A DNA stretch of 64,000 bases from Kingdonia uniflora. Its lineage: Eukaryota; Streptophyta; Magnoliopsida; Ranunculales; Circaeasteraceae. Below are positions 1 through 10,460 of this stretch, piece by piece (the first letter of the stretch is position 1; each line of letters begins with the position of its first letter). The stretch lies in assembly GCA_014058105.1 (NCBI GenBank), contig JACGCM010002335.1, positions 310,001 through 374,000 of the forward strand, read 5' to 3'. Below the pieces are notes generated by a model. That model was given only the letters and a program-made list of their open reading frames with translations, did no database searches and had not been told where the DNA came from. A program made the position numbers and the translations under genes.

Positions 1-2257
1 CAAGGCTCAACCTTGATTTTTGAGGAGAAAAGCCAAGTGCGTGAGGTACTATTGCTGGACAAAAATCCTACGTGGCACCCTCAAAACCAAGTGAGTGAGG
101 TACTTTAGAAGATGCTCTCAAGACTTGAGTTTTGAGGTTGCCACATCAGATTGTTATGTCGAACATCGCCTCAAAGCCCAAGTCATATATGAAACTCAAA
201 GCTCAAGTCTCTAAGGGACATGTGGACGGGAAAATGGGATCCTATCCACTTGTTACCGACAAAGGATAATAAACTCATGAGCTTGGTCTTACTTCACTAT
301 TGAAAAATGAAAGAAAACCCTCTGAGCGGTTGAAAGGCTTAAAAGATAATGTAGTTCTGGAAAATCATATTTGTTGGTACCTATTCAAATGACTAATGCA
401 TCGTTTAAGGCAAAACGTCAGCATTCATTTGTTAGCAGTACGAAGGAATTAAGTTGATTTCCATTCATATTGCATAAACAAAAAATGACTTTTCTCGTTG
501 TTACATATATGTATGTATGCTTTGACTTGAGCGAGCATTCTGAAATAAAAAATCACCAAAGTAATATAAATAAGTTATATAAAAAATAATTCATGAGTTC
601 GTTCCCTAATGAGGCGTTCATTTCTCAATTTGTTTCAAAATAATTTAATTGGTACACACAAGAAATTGGCTAATTCAATAACTTTTGTTTGAGTATCTCT
701 AGCAGTTGGGTAGTCTGGCCTTACCATGTCAGACAAAAAAAAAACAACCCACACTTAAGCCTCCCAACAGTTGCTGATGACGTGGCAAGTCTTTTTTGAA
801 TTAAAAAAATTGTTTAGTTGCACTGTGTTTTTTACTCCGTCCACAATTATTCATCTCCTCTTATACCAATAAATAATATTTAATCTGCACGGTGTAATTT
901 AGTCTGTGCGGTATTTTAAACTCTGCCAAACTCATTTTTTTGAGTGTGAGCTCCTCACACCCGGTTGAGTTCTGACTGTGCTACACAAGGAACTCAAACC
1001 CATTTTTTTGATTGTTGGAAAATAATGGCTTACTATCACCTGATAATGAGCAAATAATGAATCCCTGGATCTGAACTGAGTTTGAAACTGAATCAGAAGT
1101 AGGTACTAAAATGAACTGGAACTGCACCTACAATAGAAAGAGTGTGAAGCTCGAGATGTGGATCGCAGACTCTTTAAGAACAATTTTTCAATCTGCCCAG
1201 AGGTATCGACAATGTAACGATCAGTTGTTCCCTAGGATACAACAAGCATGAAGCTCTACAAGCACGGTGGTACTAATCACACTGTATTTTGGTCGCACCA
1301 CCAATATCTTAGACGAAAGCAAGAGCAAGATAGAAGAGTTGAAAAACCAGAGAGAGAAATACTTGTGTGTTTTGATATTTTAAATAGTAGGGAACTTATT
1401 CACTTTTATAGACAAATTCTACAATGGCTAGTAATTAATATGAGCATAACTGTTACGAAATAAAGGAGTTATAAAGTTAATTAAAATATAGTCGTTATAG
1501 TATTGCATTTACAAAAATGTCATTGGACTTTTTTGTAAAACGATTACGAAAGGCCTAGCCCAAGCTAAGGCCCCCTGGGCCAGAAGAGCCAATTGCCCGA
1601 GCCTGAGCCCGAGCCCGAGCCGGCCTGAGCCAGCCAGGTTGCCCGAGGGATGTCCATGTATGAGATGGTCTAAAACTACCTCCCACACTCACTACTATAC
1701 ACTCCCTCTTATACTACTTGTATACCAGTTACAAGTGTACATTGAGTTTTATCTCTTTCTATATGCATTTATCTCACCAATGTGTGACTAAAGTAAAAAT
1801 GAGAATATCAGTAGTTTGGATAACTAAGAATTAATTTTATAAAACCATTTTTAACCAATTGTATAAAAAACCCAACACACCCGGTTGAGTTCTGACAGTG
1901 CCACACAAGGAACTCAAACCCATTTTTTTTATTGCTGGAAAAGTTTAAGTTTGAGTTGTCATATAATGGGAAGATCACTTAAACCCTATCAAGTTAAATA
2001 GAGAGGAAGTCTCTCTTGGAGGTTACAACACATAAAACTATTAAGGTTTGTAGCAAATTCAAGTGAAGACTCCACTCAAGTTCAGGAGAATTCGCAAAAG
2101 CATGATAAGAGGTTAGTAAAATCATTTTCATATCCATTCATTCATCATAGTAATTGTATTAAATTCCTACATAAGCTCCTTACACCCAGTTGAGTTATGA
2201 CAGTGCCACACAAGCAACTCAAACCCAAGTTTGAATTTAGAGTGTGGGCTGACAGAA
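1..2257. other. Intergenic, no gene seen
   Basis: I find no convincing coding region here; the open frames are short and unlike any known family. Positions 33-52 and 88-107 share a ~20 bp direct repeat (core CAAGTG[C/A]GTGAGGTACT). A GC-rich hexamer-like run (CCCGAG/CCTGAG) lies at about 1595-1640 in otherwise AT-rich DNA. Three copies of a ~60 bp repeat are annotated separately. Confidence 0.6.
957..2227. repeat. Three dispersed direct copies of a ~60 bp repeat
   Basis: Near-identical segments occur at about 957-1020, 1877-1940 and 2182-2227, all in the same orientation. The shared core starts CACCC[G/A]GTTGAGTT and includes GCCACACAAGGAACTCAAAC; copies 1 and 2 continue into a poly-T run and ATTG[T/C]TGGAAAA. 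The intervals (~920 and ~300 bp) carry no ORFs. The third copy lies just outside the left inverted repeat at 2258. They could be remnants of a terminal repeat of a short element; the type is unresolved. Confidence 0.65.
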
Positions 2258-2283
2258 AAGGGAGAGGATTCGCCTACACACCA
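2258..2283 (+). repeat. Left terminal inverted repeat of the large element
   Basis: It begins AAGGGAGAGGATTC and ends CTACACACCA, matching the reverse complement of 20741-20766 except one base. Inward lies a CACTC-rich tract (about 2318-2480), as at the other end. Confidence 0.6.
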
Positions 2284-2784
2284 AAACTATTACACTCTCC
2301 CTACACTATTTCTTGTCAACTCACTCACTCTCTATTTGCCTATGTGGCATCTTACTCAACTCACTCACTCTACCGACTCAGTCACTCATTCACTCTACTC
2401 AATCACTCTCTCTCACTCCAAAACTTAAATTTTACTCTCTTTTTTTTCTCTCTCTCCTGGTTTTCATCCACTCAATCACTCAGTCTCTCTCACTCCAAAA
2501 TTCAAATTCCCATTAAAATTTTACTCTATCTCTATCTACCTCCAGTTAAGGTATCATTCTTTCTAAGTTTATGTCCTTGTTAGGAAACTATATTTTGCGA
2601 ACGTGATGTTGAAATTGTGCTACAGAGGTAATTTGTGTAGGGGTATTGATTTTGCTTGATTTAACAGGTTAGTAGACGACATCCCAACATCTACCAACAA
2701 ACCCAACTTCCCAACATCTACCAACAGGTCAGTGGTGTGCAAATTTCTTCTTTATAGATTTAAAAGGTGCCGTACACTACATAG

Positions 2785-3120
2785 TCGACATGTTATTGTC
2801 GAAATTTGGCCATACGACAATTTAGGAGTGGCGTCCAACACAGCAATCGAAAAATTTACATAATTAAATTGTCAAAATTGAATAAGTCGATAATAAATGA
2901 CGACTAAATTATCTCAAACCTAATGCATCGACAAAATTATTGTCAAATACATTTGAAATTGATAATAATATTGTCAAAAATCCTAGAAATTGATATAATT
3001 TTTTTTTTCGATTTAGGGGGCTGTCGACAATAACATTGTCGGAAACCCCAGAAATCGAAAAAAAATTGTGGGAAAATTTGACTACAGTCCCACCTACAAC
3101 ATTGTCGATAGCCCCTTAAA
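2785..3120. repeat. TCGACAAT palindrome cluster A
   Basis: Multiple copies of GTCGACA, ATTGTCG and TCGACAAT in AT-rich DNA, several paired as inverted half-sites. Blocks of GGGG-TGTCGACAATAA and CCCC-TTAAATC recur. The cluster is cut by the nested MULE at 3137; its other side continues at 9873-9905. Confidence 0.7.
3070..3098 (+). repeat. Extra 29 bp copy of the MULE tip outside the element
   Basis: Identical over 29 bp to the first 29 bp of the MULE left TIR (3137-3165), offset by 67 bp. The preceding ~37 bp (ACATTGTCG...CCCC...AAATC, poly-A, ATT) also resemble the sequence just before the real tip, so host plus tip look tandemly duplicated across the junction. Confidence 0.85.
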
Positions 3121-3127
3121 TCAAAAA

Positions 3128-3136
3128 AAAAATTAT
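3128..3136 (+). repeat. Left 9 bp target-site duplication of the nested MULE
   Basis: AAAAATTAT immediately before the TIR; the identical 9-mer lies at 9864-9872. Nine bases is the usual Mutator target duplication length. Confidence 0.9.
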
Positions 3137-3356
3137 GGGAAAATTTGACTACAGTCCCACCTACAGACTGAATATTTGCCTTTAGTCCCCAAGTTGTTTA
3201 AATATGTAGTTTTGGTCCCCAAATTGCCTCTGACCACAGGTCAACCTTCGCTGAACTCAAATTTTGACATGAACTGACTAAACTACCCTCACGTGAGTTG
3301 TACGTGAATTTCTCTAGCAGGTAAACAAGTTGTCTTCAGGTCATCTATTCCCCAAA
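3137..3356 (+). repeat. MULE left terminal inverted repeat
   Basis: About 220 bp, pairing with 9643-9863 inverted. Shared blocks include TTGCCTTTAGTCCCCAAGTT, GGTCCCCAAATTGCCTCTGA and CATGAACTG[A/G]CTAAACTACC. Confidence 0.85.
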
Positions 3357-3540
3357 ATAATTTCCAACGGTCTTCTCCTTTCCCAAATTCCCCACGATCA
3401 TCTCCTTCCCAAATCTCTTTAATTTTTCTAAGTTTTGGTGTTGGTCATTTCCTTCCCAAATACCTCCATTAAAGTTCTCTCTATCTATTTTTTTTTTCTC
3501 TCTCATTTATGAGTTTTGGTGTTAGTTTGTCTCTGTGTCT

Positions 3541-4358
3541 ATAGGAGGTAGAAGTGGAGGTGGTGGTTATGATATGAAGGTAAAATTAGTTTATATCTCT
3601 CTGTCTCTCTAATTAATCAGGTGTTTTATATAAATTTTGAGAAATCACCATTGAAGCTTAAAGGTAAGAAATGAGGACTAAAAACAAATTGCAAGATAAT
3701 TTGTGTCATATTTGTGACCAAGCTTTTCATGGTATTAAATATCATAAATTGGAACTAACCCATACTAATTTATTGATGATTTATGATTTTTGTTGTAGGA
3801 TGATTTGTGCCCTATCTGTGATCAAGCTTTTTATGGTATTGGGGATTGTTCATGGTTATATAATGTGTGTGCAAGAGCCCAAATTGCAGTGGAATAATAC
3901 AATTCCATATTTTTAAATTAATAGAGAACCCTGGTAGAAAGTACTTGAAATGCCAATTCCCTACCTTTAGTTCTTTCCAATAGTTGAGTGAGGCCATTGG
4001 GCAATCTTTAAATTCACTAACTATGAGTAGCTCCTCTTTCGAAGGTGGTTACTTTGGTTGTGAGGAAACTGGGCACTGGTAGAGAAAATGTCCTTGGAGG
4101 ACTATAGTTTTCCCTAAAGGTGGTTGTGGATTCATGATATTGTATAAATCTACTGCTCAAAGAAGCAAGGGTAAAAAATTCTTAGTTTGTGAAAATGTTC
4201 AATGCAAGTACTTTATGTGGCTAAAAGACTATATGCATGAAGAAGGAAAGAAGAATGTAGAATTTGAGACTACGACTAATTTGAATATCAAGGTGAGTGT
4301 AACTATGGGATTAGATGAATTTTGCAAAGAGTTTAAAGGGAAATATTCAATGGGATGA
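3541..4358 (+). pseudogene. Zinc-knuckle / GRF zinc-finger gene fragment carried by the MULE
   Basis: On +, opposite to the transposase. Around 3545-3580 a Gly-rich stretch (GGRSGGGGYDMK) ends at a GTAAAA donor-like site. At ~3800 an AG is followed by DDLCPICDQAFYGIGDCSW, and an earlier diverged copy (DNLCHICDQAFHGI) lies ~106 bp upstream. From 4021, after MSSSSFEGGYFGCEETGHW, a TAG stop interrupts what would be a CCHC knuckle (first Cys is Tyr), followed by RKCPW. A GRF-like finger follows: CGFMILYKSTAQRSKGKKF, then LVCENVQCKYFMWLKDY. Known: CCHC plus GRF fingers occur in plant topoisomerase III alpha tails and in many plant GRF-only proteins. Inference: a captured or accessory gene remnant; the parent is not identified. 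Confidence 0.55.
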
Positions 4359-4364
4359 GATTGG

Positions 4365-5194
4365 TAGTGTAGTGGTTAGAGATGGTTATTATGTAAGATG
4401 ATAAATCTTAGGGATATTCTACCTTGTTTACCATATTAATTAAAATGTTTTATTATTTTTGAAGTTTCTTCTAATACTAGTTATGTGCAATTCTTCTGAT
4501 GCAAGTTTGTTATGTTTATAGTCTTATTCATTATTGATCCTGCCTTTTTTTGTGCCATTTTTTTATTAACATGTACACATAGAGATGATGAACTTGCTAT
4601 TTTTGTGCCCTAGTTTCCCTTGTTTGTATTGTGGCAATTTTAGACCAAAAATGGGTACCTGCAGATTTCAGATCACTAGTACCTACACACCTGTACATTT
4701 CAGACCACTAGTACCTGTACATTTTAGATCACTAGTACCTGCACATTTTAGTTTGACTGTGTGGGTACCAGTCAGACCTTTCACCATACCTTCTGCACAT
4801 TTCAGACCAGTCAGACCTTTCCCCATACCTTCTGCACATTTTAGACCAACAATATTCATAAAAGAAACATAGACAAACAAGAAACATATACCACTGTGAC
4901 AATAACAATATTCATGAAAAAACAAGCACATGCATGTAATAGAGTGAGTACCTATTAAGTAACAAAATAGACAAACAAGAAATATTCATGAAAAAAATTG
5001 GGGCAAAAACAAATAGAGTACATAAAGTACCTGTTAACATTCATGAAAGGAACATTCAGTTAATAGAGTACTTGTTAATATTTTCAAACTAATAATTATT
5101 ATCAGTCTAACAAACAATAAACATTTTCAGTCTACATAGCCAAACAAATGCACTTTTAAACATGCAGTTAAATGTTTCTAAATTAAGTTACACT
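4365..5194. other. MULE interior with short degenerate tandem repeats
   Basis: No gene recognised. At about 4665-4855 there are repeats built from CCTGCACATTT[T/C]AGACCA and ACTAGTACC; on - these would read as GLKCAEGM-KGLTG and LKCTGTS units. Positions 4860-5110 hold imperfect repeats of ACAAACAAGAAA and ATTCATGAAA. Confidence 0.55.
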
Positions 5195-6000
5195 GTCAGA
5201 CTTTCCAATTCTTGCCAGGAGATTGATAGCCTTTCTTGTAAAGGTTAGAGCGTGGGGCTTGAGCTTGCTGTGTTGATTCCCTAGTTTTCCTTGGGGATTG
5301 AGTTTGCCATGTTGATGCCCTAGTTTGCCTTTGAGTTTGAGTAGGTTGAGACTGCCTTTGAGCTTGACTTGCCTGAGTCTGCCTTGGGGCTTGAGTAGCT
5401 TGAGACTGTCTTTGGGCTTGACTTGCTTGAGTCTGCCTTAGGGCTTGAGTAGCTTGAGATTGCCTTTAGGTTTGACTTACTTGACTTTGTATTGGGGCTT
5501 GAGTAGCTTGAGACTACCTTTGGGCTTGACTTGCTCTAGTTTGCCTTAGGGCTTCAGTAGTTTGAGACTGGCTTTGAGCTTGACTTGCTCTAGTTTGCCT
5601 TAGGGCTTCAGTAGTTTGAGACTGGCTTTGAGCTTGACTTGCCCTAGTTTACCTTGGGGCTACAGTAGCTTGAGACTAGCTTTGAGCTTGAGTTGCCCTA
5701 GTTTTCCTTGGGGCAGTAGTAGCTTGAAACTGCCATTGAGCTTGACTTGCACTAGTTTGCCTTGGGGCATTAGTAGCTTGATATTGCCATTGGGCTTGAC
5801 TTGCTCTAGTTTGCCTTGGGGCATCAGTAGTTTGAGTTTGCCTTGATTGACTTTGCCTTAGGCCTTGAGTAGCTTGAGTTTGGCTTTGAATTTTCCTTGA
5901 TTGTGTTTGCCTTGGGGCTTGAACTTGTTGTCTTGATGCCCTAGTTTGCATTGGGGCTTGACTTGCTTGAGTTTGCCTTGAGGCTTTAATATCTTGAGTT
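5195..6000 (-). repeat. Minisatellite encoding a Gln/Ala/Thr/Arg-rich tail of the MULE protein
   Basis: Units of roughly 60 bp. On - they read as variants of APRQTRASQAQWQYQATN: alternating PRQT, ASQAQ, QTQAT and SQSQ blocks. The frame is open from 5951 to 5676, then broken. It continues from the zinc-knuckle exon just upstream (6338-6000). Low-complexity basic/Gln tails after the zinc knuckle are common in plant MULE proteins, but this one is long. It may also be a site of copy-number variation. Confidence 0.65.
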
Positions 6001-6338
6001 TACCTTGCACCCCTAGCAGATCTCCCACCACCACCACTTATACCACCACTTCCCCTCCCTATCATATTTGGTGTTACAGGTGGTAAGCCAACACTACACA
6101 TATGTCTTGCCATGCTAACATTTGTATCTACTCTCTTAGGTGTTCTTGCCACTCTTGGCCTTGGTGTTGCTGGTGTACCCTTACAAGTTTTCTTGTTGTG
6201 ACTATAGCCACCACATTTTCTACATCTTTTTTGCCTCTTTTCTTCATATGGATAAGAGATTCTTTGTTTTCTAGGTCTCCCAGCTCCTCTTACCAATGGG
6301 GAAGGTAGAAAATGGCTTGTAGGCTGCATATAATACAA
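6000..6338 (-). pseudogene. Zinc-knuckle exon of the MULE protein
   Basis: Reads GRPRKQRISYPYEEKRQKRC, then RKCGGYSHNKKTCKG (C-x2-C-x4-H-x4-C), then a Pro/Arg stretch and a Gly-rich end. The layout (PxG-R-P-R-K before the knuckle) is typical of plant MuDR transposase C-termini. Confidence 0.75.
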
Positions 6339-6911
6339 AAATAAGCATACATATGAAATATCAACTCAGATACACTTGTGTTCAAATACAAAAATAAGCA
6401 TACATATGAAAAATAAGCATACATATGGCATTGTTATATGTTTGGACATATGAAGCAACTTTGTGAAAACAAGAAACATAGTTGTTAGCCATCCATAAAA
6501 AAAGTTAGCTTTTAAAAAATTAGAGACACAACTTTGTAAACATTTAGGTTATTAATCAAAAAATACTTTACTTACTTAACCCATGGCTACCGATAAGGGA
6601 GATAGCACTAACAATATGCACACATGGCAGTCCAGAAAGTTGCCATTCATGGCAGTCACGTTCATGTGTGTTGGTGTTCATTTTCCATCTTTGGCCATTT
6701 ATCCCAATTGCAAGAAAAGATCCTGATATGATCCCTTACACCTGATATTGACCATAGCATTTGATCATCTTATCAATGTGGGTTTGTTCTCTAGGGACCA
6801 GCACCAAACCTGCAAAAAAGATATACATATAGTCACATAGTAGTTCATGAAAAGAAGAAGAGATCTCAAATAATAAGAAAAGATTTTGTTTAGCTTACCT
6901 ACTTCTTCCCA

Positions 6912-7889
6912 CTATTTTGCCTTGAGCCTTCTGTCATACATGAGTTTCATCAACATTATATTTAATTTTTCTAGTAACTTATGGATTGGCCTATCCCTAA
7001 TCTTCAAAATATACATGTTAAAAGACTCACTGAAGTTGTTTGTGATGTGTTCATACTTGGCAGTGAAATCAAAGTGGGACCTAGTCCAGTATTCAAATGG
7101 ATCCTTAAGTAACCAATCATGAGCAGCTGGGTTTTCTAGTTTGAGTTGGTCAATGTGCTTGTTCTTTTCAGATTGCTTAAATACCTTTGTTGCACTCCAC
7201 ACTAACCACTCTATTTGGGTCCCCCTGTGAAACTTTTTCATATTCTTATACATATGTCTAAAGCAGAATCTGTGATTTGCATAAGGAAAAAGGGTAGTCA
7301 CAGCATTAATAAGTCCATTTTGTCTATCTGGTATGAATGTTAGTTTTTGATTATGTAGAATGAGATAGAGCTGAAGAACCTTAAGGAAGTTGGTCCAAGT
7401 TTCTTTACATTCTGATCTGCATAAGTAAACTGCAATAGGGAATAGGCCATTGTTGCCATCCAAGCCAATCACAGATAAACACCCCCCCCCCCCATATTTA
7501 CCTTTTAGAAAATAACCATCCAAACTAAGTACAGGTCTACACCCACTTAACCATCCATCAAAACTTGCCTTAAACATCACCAATAAACTTTTCCACTGGT
7601 CACTTTGAAGATCTTTACTACATTTGGCCAAACTGCCAAGATTAGCTAATAAGACTTGTCTCATAAATTCAGGTTGCAAAATATAACCTTCATCATATGA
7701 TCCAACAATCTTCTCCATGCATATAGTCCAAGCATTCCATGAAGTATAATATGAAATATTAGCACCATACCTTCTTGAAATAAGCTCATTCATACATACT
7801 GGTCTAGTGGTTCTCACTGTCCTAATTGTTTCTTTAACTTTCTTTACCACCCACTGGGCATTTATATTTTTGTTAGATTGGCCACACAT
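6912..7889 (-). pseudogene. MULE DDE transposase core, open for 325 codons
   Basis: Longest open block of the gene. The RPVLSLDGYFLKGKYGGGG segment supplies the first Asp, FIPDRQNGLINAV the second, and NNFSESFNMYIL holds a conserved Glu near the end. RFCFRHMYKNMKKF is the usual Cys/His motif between them. A run of 12 C at 7482-7493 encodes the GGGG of the first motif and is a likely slippage site. The core is intact while the flanking parts are broken. Confidence 0.85.
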
Positions 7890-8331
7890 GTCTTGGCAGG
7901 TACCATCTGGATTAACCTTACCAGGACATGTGTGAATAAGATTACTACTTTTCCTTATACTGAAAGTGGTACCATCTGGGTTAGCCCTAGCATAAAATAT
8001 CCATTGACAGTTAAATGTTTAAGCCTTAGTACAAATGTATCTTACCCTCATATAGTCATTCTTTTTTTGTTGGAATTAGTGTTTGTTCACAATGGCCCAT
8101 TGCCTTAAAAAAAGTTCTGCAAGCATCAACTGTGGGCCACTCCATGCCAATAACCATCTCTAACCCAGGATTATGCACAGGTAATGTAGTATGATGCACT
8201 TCAGCTTCTTCTGTTACAAAAATGTTATCACATTCTTTAGCCAAATCTCTGAACTCATCATCATATATGTCTATATCAGCTTGGGTTGAACCATCATCAC
8301 CATCAACTAATGAGTGATTTGAGTAATACAT
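7890..8331 (-). pseudogene. MuDR N-terminal (DNA-binding-like) domain, frameshifted
   Basis: The first part reads PGLEMVIGMEWPTVDACRTF then FKAMGHC...PTKKE and hits a stop. In another frame it resumes NDYMRVRYICTKA-stop-TFNCQWIFYARANPDGTTF, then SNLIHTCPG. This matches the MuDR domain order: G-M-x-F/W start, K-N-D-x-x-R-V-R-x-x-C core, CPW/CQW and the HTC end. The two-frame reading shows one frameshift and one nonsense change. Confidence 0.7.
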
Positions 8332-8573
8332 TTCCTCTGCATCTAGGCTATCTGGGTTAGTTTATGCCCATCTATTCCAAGCATCAACTTCATCAACTTA
8401 TTCTTCATCATTTGAAGCCTCTCCCCCCAATCCAACTCCAGCCTCAATTTCTGCATTAACTAGAGCATCTTCCCCCAATCCAACTCCACCCCCAGTTTTA
8501 ATATTAGGTTCATCATCACTGAAGTTCATATGTGGGAAATCATCAAGTTATTCCTTAGGTACTTCACTTGCCC
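8332..8573. other. Acidic linker region of the MULE gene with stops
   Basis: On - the region reads as Asp/Glu/Asn-rich fragments between in-frame stops, consistent with the low-complexity acidic linker between the PB1-like and MuDR domains. No separate feature is seen. Confidence 0.5.
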
Positions 8574-8816
8574 TTAGTTTCTTAACTCTTTTAGTATTTT
8601 CTTCACCACATTATAAACTATTACCTTTTTTCTTTGGCTTTGATACAAGTCTTTCTTTGTTTGAGTCACAAGTACCTTTTGTTTACCCCAGGTAATAGTC
8701 TCATGTTGAAGTAGATCAAACTGTGTACTCTCATGCTGTCTAGTCTCAACCTCAACTTGAGAAGTAGGGTATATTGGTGGTCCTTCATCTGGTTCCATCA
8801 TAACTACATCTGGTTG

Positions 8817-9164
8817 TTAAATTAAATGTGGGGGCACAACTTCTATGGGCACTGCATATACATAAAAATGTACATCCCACATACTATCCACATCACTACA
8901 ATGCCACATCTTATGCAAACTTGTATCATCACAAACATCTACTATCTCACCTGCATATAGTGTCTTCACCACTATCCCAGAACCAGGTAAAATAACTTCA
9001 TTTATCCCAACAACATCAGACATAATATACTCCAACAGACCTTGATAGTAAAACTTATCCCCATCTACATTTTCAAATATATGCATGTCCCCATCAATGT
9101 ATAGACGATGTGTGTACCCTATATCCAGGTTCAGACTATCTACCTCTCCAATGAATAATAACAT
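8817..9164 (-). pseudogene. PB1-like N-terminal domain fragment of the MULE protein
   Basis: 115 codons opening MLLFIGEVDSLNLDIGYTHR and ending ...YAVPIEVVPPHLI then stop. It has the character of the PB1-like N-terminal region often found before MuDR transposase domains in plants: a short beta-rich segment, a central acidic stretch, and W/Y near the end of the unit. Family assignment is by eye only. Confidence 0.5.
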
Positions 9165-9642
9165 TTTTTAGGTCATTCCTGTCATTGTAGCATACCCCCA
9201 AATACTATATAATTAAGACAAATATCATGGTAACATACCCAAAACACCTAATTTAAAAACACCACTTGTAAAAGCCCCAATTTTTTTAATATACCCTAAT
9301 TACAGAAAACCAAAACCTTAATTTTATAATCCAAACCACTTTTAAAAATCTCCAATTTTGTAATCCAAACTCTAATTCTTAGCACAAATTTTCTAACTTT
9401 CAAAATATGAAAACCAAATCAACAGATATTAGAGAGAGATTTACCAATTTTACCTATTCAAAAAGAAAGAAAGAAAGAGGAAGAGAGAGAGAAAGAGAGT
9501 TTACATTGTGATCAAAGGTTTGACGAGATCAGGTAGATTGTTGCACTATAGTTTTTCAAATTTGTATAGTTGCAGAAGATAATGATTATTCCAAAATTAT
9601 CCTAAATTTTCCCTCCAAGATTTAATTTTTTGTTTGAGACAG
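9165..9642. other. MULE subterminal region upstream of the transposase
   Basis: No gene. AT-rich, with C/A-rich imperfect repeats (CCCTAATT, AAAACCC) at 9180-9420 and a GA-rich run of GAAA/GAGA at about 9465-9500. It is the expected position of the transposase promoter on -, but no clear TATA box can be chosen. Confidence 0.5.
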
Positions 9643-9863
9643 CTTTGGGGAAGAGATGACCGGAAGAGAACTTGTTCACCTGCAAGAGAAATTCATGTGC
9701 AACTCGAATGAGGGTAGTTTAGCCAGTTCATGTCCAAATTTGAGTTCAACGAAGGTTGACCGGTGGTCAGAGGCAATTTGGGGACCAAAACTTCATATTT
9801 AAATAACTTGGGGACTAAAGGCAAATATTCAGTCTGTAGGTGGGACTGTAGTCAAATTTTCCC
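9643..9863 (-). repeat. MULE right terminal inverted repeat
   Basis: Inverted copy of 3137-3356, about 221 bp, ending GTCAAATTTTCCC at 9863. Confidence 0.85.
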
Positions 9864-9872
9864 AAAAATTAT
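9864..9872 (+). repeat. Right 9 bp target-site duplication of the nested MULE
   Basis: AAAAATTAT, identical to 3128-3136. Confidence 0.9.
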
Positions 9873-10460
9873 CAATTTAGGGGATTGTCGATAATATAAC
9901 TCAGTGAAACCTGTTTGTGTTACAGATATGGGGTTTATTGAATGGGTGTATAATTTATTATATGGGTGTTTTGGCGGGGAACATGATGGCTACGATAATT
10001 AAGTAATTTCTCTAGTCTCCCCCCTTAATGAAGAGGTTGATAAACTATTTTGGTCCCAAGTAGTATTATGTATGGAAGCATTGGAAGTTACAAAACGAGA
10101 AAGGCAACCACACATAGATTTGCAGAAGAGCTGAAAACTTGCCAGGAGTCATCTTCCGAAGAATCCGATTGAAGGGAATATGTTAGGGATTGGGGACCTG
10201 CAGACTGTACTTAGTGATGTTGGGGTTAACATGTTTGTGTAGTATATGTTTTGAACAATCTAATGACATACATAATGTACAACTGTAACCCATAAAACCC
10301 TATATAATTAAAGTTATTGTTATGAAAAACAGTATTTTTTCGTTTTCATTTGTGGTTAGTTGTTTGTCACTTTTGATTCCATATGTTCGTCTGACTATAT
10401 GGATGTATTTGATTGATGGGATTGTATCCAATAATTCCTCCTATATGACAGGATAATAAT
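9873..10460. other. Region upstream of the FRS-like transposase
   Basis: It starts with the interrupted half of palindrome cluster A (GGGGATTGTCGATAATA). No ORF of note follows. It may contain untranslated leader sequence of the transposase. Confidence 0.45.

Larger units (their letters stand above)
5195..9164 (-). pseudogene. MuDR-type transposase gene, broken by frameshifts and stops
   Basis: Domain order on -: PB1-like N-terminal piece (9164-8817), acidic/polar linker (8801-8574), MuDR N-terminal domain (8331-~7900), DDE transposase core (7889-6912), SWIM finger (~6670-6590), zinc knuckle (~6245-6200), Gln/Ala/Thr-rich repeat tail. The SWIM segment reads DCHEWQLSGLPCVHIVSAI and the knuckle CRKCGGYSHNKKTC. 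Breaks: a stop after PPHLI at 8817, a frameshift near 8056 between PTKKE and NDYMRVRYICTKA, and a stop soon after. Some gaps may be introns (for example 6911-6700 and 6580-6340). Known role: nuclear transposase acting on the TIRs. Inference: inactive here. Confidence 0.8.
3137..9863. mobile_element. MuDR-type Mutator-like element, 6.7 kb, nested, with intact TIRs and decayed transposase
   Basis: Both ends begin GGGAAAATTTGACTACAG and stay alignable for ~220 bp (left 3137-3356, right 9643-9863), mostly >90% identical by eye. They are flanked by AAAAATTAT on both sides. The transposase gene runs on -, from a PB1-like N-terminal piece (9164) through the MuDR domain, DDE core, SWIM finger, zinc knuckle and a repeat-rich Gln/Ala/Thr tail (~5200). 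Frameshifts and stops break it, so this copy is not autonomous as read. A zinc-finger gene fragment lies on + near the left end (3541-4358). The target was a TCGACAAT repeat region of the larger element, so this insertion is younger. Confidence 0.9.

Noticed and set aside
1248..1463. 71-codon open frame in the left intergenic region
   Set aside because: No recognisable domain, promoter or conservation cue.
957..1940. LTRs of a retrotransposon from the repeated 60 bp copies
   Set aside because: Copies are too short, three in number, lack TG...CA ends, and there is no gag-pol between them.
5616..5846. Leu/Ser-rich repeat ORF on +
   Set aside because: Antisense of the Gln-rich minisatellite in the MULE protein tail.
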